DNA of 6,936 bases from an uncultured Lachnospiraceae bacterium. Its GTDB lineage: Bacteria; Bacillota_A; Clostridia; Lachnospirales; Lachnospiraceae. The DNA lies in contig CAJUQU010000218.1 of the NCBI GenBank assembly GCA_910588595.1, positions 1-6,936 on the forward strand, in the 5' to 3' direction. Positions within the stretch are counted from its first letter, which is position 1; each line of letters opens with the position of its first letter. The notes beneath the pieces are model-generated. The model made no database searches and was not told the DNA's origin. It saw nothing but the letters and a program-made list of their open reading frames with translations. Below, piece after piece: positions 1 to 3,724 of this stretch. Both the position numbers and the translations under genes were made by a program.

Positions 1-1
1 C

Positions 2-151
2 ACATGGCAGCAGATCGGCGCGGTGCAGAAGCTGTATTTCAAACTGGATCACTTTGCGGGCTGCCGGTTCGGACTGTTCGTCTATGCGACGGCGCAGACA
101 GGCGGCAGGGCAGGCTTTTCTGGGTTTAAGTATGATTCATCCCGGCGGTAG
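2..151 (+). CDS. C-terminal end of a GH43-like glycoside hydrolase (partial, runs off left edge)
   Basis: The reading frame is open from the window edge to a TAG at 149-151, giving 49 residues. The visible motif DHFAGCRFGLFVYAT, followed by a Gly-rich GGRAGF segment, resembles the final strands of the C-terminal beta-sandwich found behind the five-bladed propeller in many GH43 beta-xylosidase/arabinofuranosidase enzymes, where a pattern like 'hFxGxRFGLFxYAT..GGxAdF' is common. The catalytic domain is outside the window, so substrate and intactness cannot be judged. Because the next genes on the same strand are decayed, this gene may be broken too. The 3' end overlaps the start of the next GH43 remnant (132). 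Identification is from recalled family patterns; other proteins with a similar concanavalin-like C-terminal module are possible. Confidence 0.6.
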   Translation, partial: TWQQIGAVQKLYFKLDHFAGCRFGLFVYATAQTGGRAGFSGFKYDSSRR

Positions 152-488
152 GACGATCGCGGAGGAGGTGGAGCAGAAGAATGCAGCCATCGGGATATCC
201 GTGCAGATCCCTTGATCGTGAAGTCGGAGGAAAATTACTATATTTTGGATCGCATATGGAGGCGGCGGAGAGCACGGACCTGGTGAAATGGAAGTCTTTT
301 GCGAGCGGGGTGAACGGCAGCAATTTGCTTTTTGACAATCTGTTAGACAAGGAGATGGCGGCTTTCGCCTATGTGGGGAACTACGTGGAGGGCGGGAACG
401 CCGTGTGGGCGCCCGATGTGATCTACAACGAGAGGATGGGAAAATGGGTGATGTATTTTTCTACGAGCCATGACTGGCACATATCAAA
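132..488 (+). pseudogene. GH43 glycosidase N-terminal remnant, two frameshifts, truncated
   Basis: A GH43-like protein can be read only by changing frame twice. Frame 3 gives NAAIGISV up to 203; frame 2 from 206 gives DPLIVKSEENYYI; frame 1 from 244 gives FGSHMEAAESTDLVKW and continues through FAYVGN, VWAPDVIYNERMGKWVMYF and STSHDW. Joined, this is the start of a five-bladed propeller of the arabinanase/arabinofuranosidase type. The DP motif carries the expected general-base Asp (the preceding His codon is the one damaged), and WAPDVIYN holds the expected pKa-modulating Asp. The general-acid Glu blade and everything after it are absent. Each shift fits loss of one base: after 205 (GTGCA|GATCCC, expected VHDP) and in the T-run 243-246 (expected IFGSH). 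An ATG at 132 could be the old start but has no ribosome binding site. After about 485 the homology stops and a permease begins. The gene cannot make an active enzyme. Confidence 0.75.
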
Positions 489-776
489 CTCCTGCAGATC
501 TTCTTCTCGCTGATGAAGGGCGCTGTCGGAACGCAGCTCACGCTGTGGTTTATGGGGATCTGGAACGATTACCTGGCGCCTACAATATTCCTTAGAAGCG
601 AGAAGAACTGGACACTGCAGGTCGTGATCCGGTCTTTCAATACATACTACTCGATCCAGAGCGACTACGCGCTGATCATGGCGGCATCTGTCATCGCCAT
701 GCTGCCGACGATCACACTGTTCTTCTGTTTCCAGAGGGTGATCATCGAGTCCGTGGCGATCAGCGGTATCAAATAA
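489..776 (+). pseudogene. MalG-type sugar ABC permease, C-terminal remnant
   Basis: Frame 3 from about 489 to the TAA at 774-776 encodes about 95 residues matching the C-terminal third of a CUT1-family permease (MalG/LacG/AraQ type, binding-protein-dependent transport inner membrane component). Visible landmarks are LQIFFSLMKGAVGTQ, WNDYLAPTIFLRSE, a SDYALIMAASVIAMLPT helix and the usual tail RVIIESVAISGIK. Two hydrophobic segments are present (around 531-600 and 675-750). The four N-terminal membrane spans and the EAA loop that contacts the ATPase are missing. The fragment begins in a different frame from the GH43 remnant, with no intergenic sequence between them, so a deletion probably joined the two genes. 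An ATG at 513 starts an open frame of 87 codons but has no convincing ribosome binding site; translation product, if any, would be non-functional. Confidence 0.8.
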
Positions 777-790
777 GCGGGGTTTATATT

Positions 791-1210
791 ATGTCAAATT
801 CACCGGTCATAGCTTTTTTGAACAAGATGACGGATCTGATCATCCTCAATGTCATATGGTTGCTGTGCTGCCTCCCTGTTGTCACAGCGGGGGCGGCGAC
901 GACCGCGGCATATTATGTCAGCATCACATCGATCCGATGTGGCGACGGATATGTCATGAAACGCTTTTTTGCCAGTTTCAGGAAGAATTTCCTGCAGATA
1001 ACACCTGTCTGGCTGTGCATTTTGCTGTGCAGTGCCATCATGACAGCCGACATGCTGTTCTGGTATCGATAGGGGAACGTATTTTCGAAAGTAATGTTCA
1101 TCGTCAGCGGTGTCATCTGTTTCCTGTTCCTGATCTGGGGGCTGTGGCTGTTCCCCGTGTTTGCCAAACTCGACGGAAAGACAGGGCAGCTTGTCAAACA
1201 CGCTCTAATA
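791..1210 (+). pseudogene. DUF624 (YesL-like) membrane protein, amber stop and lost C-terminus
   Basis: ATG at 791 begins 14 bp after the permease stop, the usual position of DUF624/YesL genes, which sit next to sugar ABC permeases; their role is not well established. The first 93 residues show the family start: a hydrophobic helix MTDLIILNVIWLLCCLPVV, a GAATTAAYY motif, then FFASFRKNF and a second hydrophobic span. A TAG at 1070-1072 stops translation, but the same frame continues with family-like sequence (GNVFSKVMFIVSGVICFLFL, LWLFPVFAKLDGKTGQLVKHAL) up to about 1204, so this is a nonsense mutation rather than a frameshift. Beyond 1210 the sequence is the left arm of a long hairpin and the frame closes at a TAA (1247-1249). 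Family members are usually around 200 residues, so roughly a third is missing. The ribosome binding site is weak (GCGGGG near 776-781). Confidence 0.78.
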
Positions 1211-1283
1211 TATCGGAATAGATGGGAAAACAAAAACCACCAGTTTTAAACCGGTGGTTTTTGTTTTCCCATCTATTCCGATA
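1211..1283. repeat. 73-bp perfect inverted repeat (31-bp arms, 11-bp spacer)
   Basis: Bases 1211-1241 (starting TATCGGAATAGATGGG) are the exact reverse complement of 1253-1283 (ending CCCATCTATTCCGATA), with spacer AGTTTTAAACC. The match ends sharply on the outer side: flanks CTCTAATA and the complement of CCTGATTGG do not pair. The inner part is an A-tract/CCACC...GGTGG/T-tract terminator. The outer 20 bp are unusual because on the right they encode the last three codons and the stop of the minus-strand regulator (V-S-E-stop), while on the left the same bases lie in the broken DUF624 frame. Confidence 0.95.
1230..1264 (-). terminator. Intrinsic terminator of the winged-helix regulator gene
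   Basis: Read on the minus strand, this is AAAAACCACC, a loop GGTTTAAAACT, then GGTGGTTTTTG and more T: a GC stem followed by a U-rich run, starting about 9 bp after the regulator's stop codon. The stem can also work on the plus strand because A- and T-tracts flank it symmetrically. The base pair just inside the CCACC/GGTGG stem is G-U in the minus-strand RNA but A-C in the plus-strand RNA, which suggests the hairpin evolved chiefly for the minus-strand gene. Confidence 0.8.
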
Positions 1284-2073
1284 CCTGATTGGCTGGAGTG
1301 CCGGAAATCGGACTGTAATGCATACGGATATCGATATCCTGATTATAATTACCAAAATTTTTTCCGAATATGGTCAGCCCGCCAACGTGTTCTGCATCCT
1401 CCTCTACTTCCAGCTTGAGTTTGATGGTACTGCGGTGATCAAACCCAAATTCGTTTATAGACACATCAGAAACCTGAAGACCGTCTATGAAGGTTCCGGT
1501 CTGGTTTATCACCAGGATTTTCAACAGACCGTACTGGTTCCAGTTCGGGTACCACCAGTCAGGGGTAAAGATTCCCTGTACAGCACCGAAATCCCCAGGG
1601 CTGGTCCATGTGGCGATCTTCCTGCCATTTAATTTGAAAGAAATATCCGAAGACCAGATATCATTGATACCGGGTGCTTCGGATCCGGTCTCCAGTGAGA
1701 TGTTGATCTGGTCGATCCCGCAGGTGGGATAGATGCAGTAATCCGTATAATGACCTATCCGCAGGCTTGTCTGATAGATATTGTCAAAGTCCTCCCGCGT
1801 GTCGAGATCGATCAGGATCTTGTCCAGAAACACGGAACATTTTTTGAGGTTTCTGTGTCCGGTGGACACGGTGGAGGTCGTGACGATACCACTGTTCTCG
1901 AGTTTCTTGATATGCCCTGTCAGGGCGCCGTTTGTGATATTGAGCCGGCTGGCAAGTTCATTCATGCTCATGCCGTGGTTCTCCAGCAGTATTTTGATGA
2001 TTTTAACTCTGATTTCCGATCCAAGCGCTTTAAATATTGAAAGCCCTTCGTCCAGGTTTTTAATGTGCAGCAT
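1273..2073 (-). CDS. ArsR/winged-helix transcriptional regulator with beta-rich C-terminal domain (COG4189-like), possibly internally deleted
   Basis: 266 residues. Residues about 10-75 form a winged-helix DNA-binding domain: FKALGSEIRVKIIKILLE, then MNELASRLNITNGALTGHIKKLE as helix-turn-helix, then a wing. After a linker comes RIGHYTDYCIYPTCG (105-119), a motif I associate with a group of Firmicutes regulators usually found beside glycosidase and sugar-transport genes. The C-terminal part (122-253) has beta-strand character with SEAPG, WTSPGDFG, FTPDWW, NQYGLLK, GTFIDG and GGLTIFGKNFGNYNQD motifs typical of the same group. In relatives as I recall them, about 45-50 residues lie between YPTCG and the ISLE strand; here they are joined directly (junction near base 1715), in frame. 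The protein may thus have lost part of its sensor domain. The start at 2073 is the usual family N-terminus, although the upstream AGACAGAG is a poor ribosome binding site. It has its own promoter and a strong terminator. Likely a sugar-responsive repressor or activator; the ligand is unknown. Confidence 0.75.
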   Translation of the reverse strand: MLHIKNLDEGLSIFKALGSEIRVKIIKILLENHGMSMNELASRLNITNGALTGHIKKLENSGIVTTSTVSTGHRNLKKCSVFLDKILIDLDTREDFDNIYQTSLRIGHYTDYCIYPTCGIDQINISLETGSEAPGINDIWSSDISFKLNGRKIATWTSPGDFGAVQGIFTPDWWYPNWNQYGLLKILVINQTGTFIDGLQVSDVSINEFGFDHRSTIKLKLEVEEDAEHVGGLTIFGKNFGNYNQDIDIRMHYSPISGTPANQVSE

Positions 2074-2133
2074 TTTGTGCTCTGTCTTTGTTGTATATTA
2101 AACAGTTCTTTCGTTTGATCCTGCTATAAAATG

Positions 2134-2163
2134 ATTATATCTTAATATTCCAAAATACGTCAA
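2134..2163 (-). promoter_or_regulatory. Sigma-A promoter of the winged-helix regulator gene
   Basis: On the minus strand, TTGACG (2158-2163) and a perfect TATAAT (2134-2139) are separated by 18 bp. Transcription would begin near 2127, leaving a leader of about 54 bases before the ATG at 2073. The -35 box lies only 26 bp past the stop codon of the upstream AraC gene, and no terminator is visible between the genes, so this regulator may be transcribed both alone and as read-through from the AraC gene. Confidence 0.75.
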
Positions 2164-2188
2164 TAACATATTTGAGTTTTTTCTCTTC

Positions 2189-3244
2189 CTATTTCTTTCT
2201 GAGTGAATGTATGGACATCTTGCTGCGGTACTCGCTCGGGGAGCATTTCTTGTACAGCCGGAACAGGCGGTTAAAGGTGGAAATGCTCGAGAATCCTACC
2301 TGCATCGCGATCTCCGTGATGGACAGTTCCGGGTGAGGCAGCAGTTCCTCGGTCGCCTTGATGCGCCTGTAATTGAGGTAATCGCAGAAAGTGCAGCCTG
2401 TGTAATCCTTAAAAAGCCTGGAAAAGTGGAACTTGCTGAAACCCATCAATGATGCCATGTCCTCGAGCGTGAGCGCGTCCATGTAGTGCTCGTCGATATA
2501 AGCCAACAAGCCGTTGAACTGTTTGATGTACTCCCGCTGTTTTCCGGCTTGGATATCAGCGGTGGCGAGCATGTTTGAGTAGTTGGTGCCAAGTTTTACA
2601 AACATGGTCATCAGCAGGGAGTAAACGGTGAGTTCACTGTATAGGTTCTGCCGGAAATACTCGATCTGCATCTGCATCAACAGGTCAAAAACATCCCTGT
2701 AGATCTCGGGTGAGTTGTCCTTTGTTATCAGAAATGGTGCAGACAGCATCGGCTGGATGCCGGCAAAGTCTTTTAGATGCGCCATAACATTAAGGTCGAA
2801 CAGATAGACAAAACGAACGCCGTTTGAAATCGCGGGAGGGTATAAAATGTGCAGTTCACCTGACGGTATGAAGTAGATCTCCCCCTCATGGATGCAGTGT
2901 GTGGTATCGTTTGTAACGACATAGTAGCAGTCGCTGACCGGCAGTATGATCTCAAGTGAGTTGTGCCAGTGCAGCGGATAGTTCTCCGGCTGTTCATTGT
3001 ACCAGATGCGAACCGTGGAACTGTTGCGGTAGTTGACGATCTCGTGGTTCTTATTGATCATCGTGGATCCGATATAGTCGCTGTTTGCGCTGTAGAAATC
3101 AAAGTCACTGCCGTTGATCTGCTCCAGGTCGATCGGTTCGGCCGGAGCGGATGGAGTCGGGTTCGTGTCCTGACTATTGAGTTTCTTGTCTTTTGGTTCT
3201 TGACTTGTCATCGATTTACCAATCCCTTTCGAACATAGGTGCAT
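2189..3244 (-). CDS. AraC-family transcriptional regulator (cupin sensor + double HTH)
   Basis: 351 residues. The N-terminal ~45 residues are polar and proline-rich (PTPSAPAEP), probably disordered. Residues about 75-150 form an AraC-type cupin: HWHNSLEIILPV, a central Gly-Glu turn HEGEIYFIPSGELHIL, consistent with a sugar-binding pocket. Residues about 170-250 are helical. The C-terminal ~100 residues carry the double helix-turn-helix: LTLEDMASLMGFSKFHFSRLFKD (first HTH), then LSITEIAMQVGFSSISTFNRLFR and the signature ending KKCSPSEYR. Two starts are possible. The ATG at 3244 is preceded by GGAAAA, while a second ATG at 3211 is preceded by AAAGGG at a long spacing; both are weak. The gene is divergent from the transporter operon, the classic layout for an AraC activator of the adjacent sugar transporter, and is followed in the same direction by the winged-helix regulator. 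All key HTH residues look intact. Confidence 0.92.
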   Translation of the reverse strand: MHLCSKGIGKSMTSQEPKDKKLNSQDTNPTPSAPAEPIDLEQINGSDFDFYSANSDYIGSTMINKNHEIVNYRNSSTVRIWYNEQPENYPLHWHNSLEIILPVSDCYYVVTNDTTHCIHEGEIYFIPSGELHILYPPAISNGVRFVYLFDLNVMAHLKDFAGIQPMLSAPFLITKDNSPEIYRDVFDLLMQMQIEYFRQNLYSELTVYSLLMTMFVKLGTNYSNMLATADIQAGKQREYIKQFNGLLAYIDEHYMDALTLEDMASLMGFSKFHFSRLFKDYTGCTFCDYLNYRRIKATEELLPHPELSITEIAMQVGFSSISTFNRLFRLYKKCSPSEYRSKMSIHSLRKK

Positions 3245-3306
3245 GGTTCTTTTTCCAAAATAGTTGTATAATATACATTAATATTATGAACCTTTCTATG
3301 TTAACA

Positions 3307-3335
3307 ATTATAAACGATTATATATTAAAATGAAA
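3307..3335 (-). promoter_or_regulatory. Candidate promoter of the AraC regulator gene
   Basis: On the minus strand a perfect TATAAT (3307-3312) lies 17 bp downstream of TTTCAT (3330-3335), a weak -35 match. The start would be near 3300, giving a leader of about 56 bases. A second -10-like TATTAT (3268-3273) lies closer to the gene. The region is so AT-rich that TATAAT matches can occur by chance. Confidence 0.35.
3309..3322. promoter_or_regulatory. Possible cre-like (CcpA) operator
   Basis: TATAAACGATTATA is a near-palindrome matching the catabolite-responsive element consensus TGWAANCGNTNWCA at all but two symmetric positions. It overlaps the proposed -10 box of the AraC gene, where CcpA binding would repress. 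AT-rich surroundings lower confidence. Confidence 0.3.
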
Positions 3336-3390
3336 GAGGTTTTGATATTTTGGGGAATACTGCTATATCTGCAAATGAATACCATATTAG

Positions 3391-3407
3391 GTATACAGAT
3401 TGCACAA
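3391..3407 (+). repeat. Direct repeat copy 1 (GTATACAGATTGCACAA), candidate operator
   Basis: 13 of 17 bases match copy 2 at 3547-3563, including the shared core TACAGNNTGCACAA. Start-to-start distance is 156 bp, near a whole number of helical turns. AraC proteins bind directly repeated asymmetric sites of about this length. Confidence 0.35.
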
Positions 3408-3546
3408 GGCGGATCGTCAAAAGTATGCGTTAAATATAAAAAATAAGGCGAAATATGAAGAGAATATGAGGAACTATTAAAAAAATAAAAAGATTTTTTT
3501 GCCGTTTTGTTATTTTGATGGGATTTCCATAAATATATCAGTACAA

Positions 3547-3563
3547 ATGTACAGTATGCACAA
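3547..3563 (+). repeat. Direct repeat copy 2 (ATGTACAGTATGCACAA), candidate operator
   Basis: Second copy of the repeat at 3391-3407. It lies about 67 bp upstream of the TATAAT at 3630-3635, a reasonable position for an upstream activator site, and overlaps the palindrome GTACAAATGTAC (3541-3552). Confidence 0.35.
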
Positions 3564-3629
3564 AAAAGCAATATATAAATAGTGAATAGCAAAATATGAG
3601 GAGTACGGGGGGTTATTTATGGCGTAATA

Positions 3630-3635
3630 TATAAT
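3630..3635 (+). promoter_or_regulatory. Candidate -10 box of the transporter operon
   Basis: Perfect TATAAT on the plus strand; 17 bp upstream stands a run of six G (3607-3612) instead of a -35 box. The predicted leader is about 85 bases. A weaker alternative is TATAAA at 3694-3699, which is too close to the ribosome binding site to be attractive. Confidence 0.4.
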
Positions 3636-3714
3636 TGTGCTAAAAAAATTGCTTAAATGCAGATGTTTTTAGTTATTGTGTTGATTTGTTCCCTATAAAA
3701 AAAACTGGTTTTGT

Positions 3715-3720
3715 GGAGGA
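3715..3720 (+). promoter_or_regulatory. Ribosome binding site deciding the start of the binding-protein gene
   Basis: GGAGGA sits 4 bp before the ATG at 3725. An in-frame ATG at 3686 lies upstream but has no such site, so translation should begin at 3725, which also places the hydrophobic anchor close to the N-terminus behind a short basic stretch. Confidence 0.85.
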
Positions 3721-3724
3721 AAGT

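Larger units (their letters stand above)
3245..3724. promoter_or_regulatory. Divergent control region between AraC regulator and transporter operon
   Basis: A 480-bp AT-rich stretch with no credible gene. Contents seen: the candidate AraC promoter and cre-like site at the left; an imperfect 17-bp direct repeat sharing TACAGNNTGCACAA (3391-3407 and 3547-3563); two copies of AATATGAGGA (3463-3472, 3593-3602) plus a related AAATATGA at 3451; a small palindrome GTACAAATGTAC (3541-3552); a perfect TATAAT at 3630-3635 on the plus strand with a G6 run where the -35 box should be; and the ribosome binding site of the binding-protein gene. Missing -35 plus repeats upstream would fit an activator-dependent promoter served by the divergent AraC protein; that link is inference. 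Confidence 0.55.

Noticed and set aside
1070..1072. TAG as a recoded sense codon
   Set aside because: The AraC, winged-helix and binding-protein genes all end with TAG, so amber is a normal stop here; a nonsense mutation in a decaying gene is simpler.
800..1201. Long open frame on the minus strand opposite the DUF624 remnant
   Set aside because: The translation is rich in Gln, Arg and Asp with no recognisable domain; it mirrors the codons of the real plus-strand gene.
1211..1283. Insertion sequence or transposon end
   Set aside because: The arms are only 11 bp apart with no transposase or target-site duplication visible; a hairpin is the better description.
1222..1632. Plus-strand open frame opposite the winged-helix regulator
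   Set aside because: It is the shadow of the minus-strand gene and begins inside the hairpin arm; no family pattern is seen.
3330..3446. Small open frame of 38 codons starting MKEVLIFWGILLYLQ in the divergent control region
   Set aside because: No ribosome binding site, AT-rich chance composition, and it overlaps candidate operator sites; no support for a real gene.
3245..3724. Riboswitch or structured RNA leader
   Set aside because: No conserved riboswitch core or terminator-like stem is visible; the region is mainly low-complexity AT-rich DNA.
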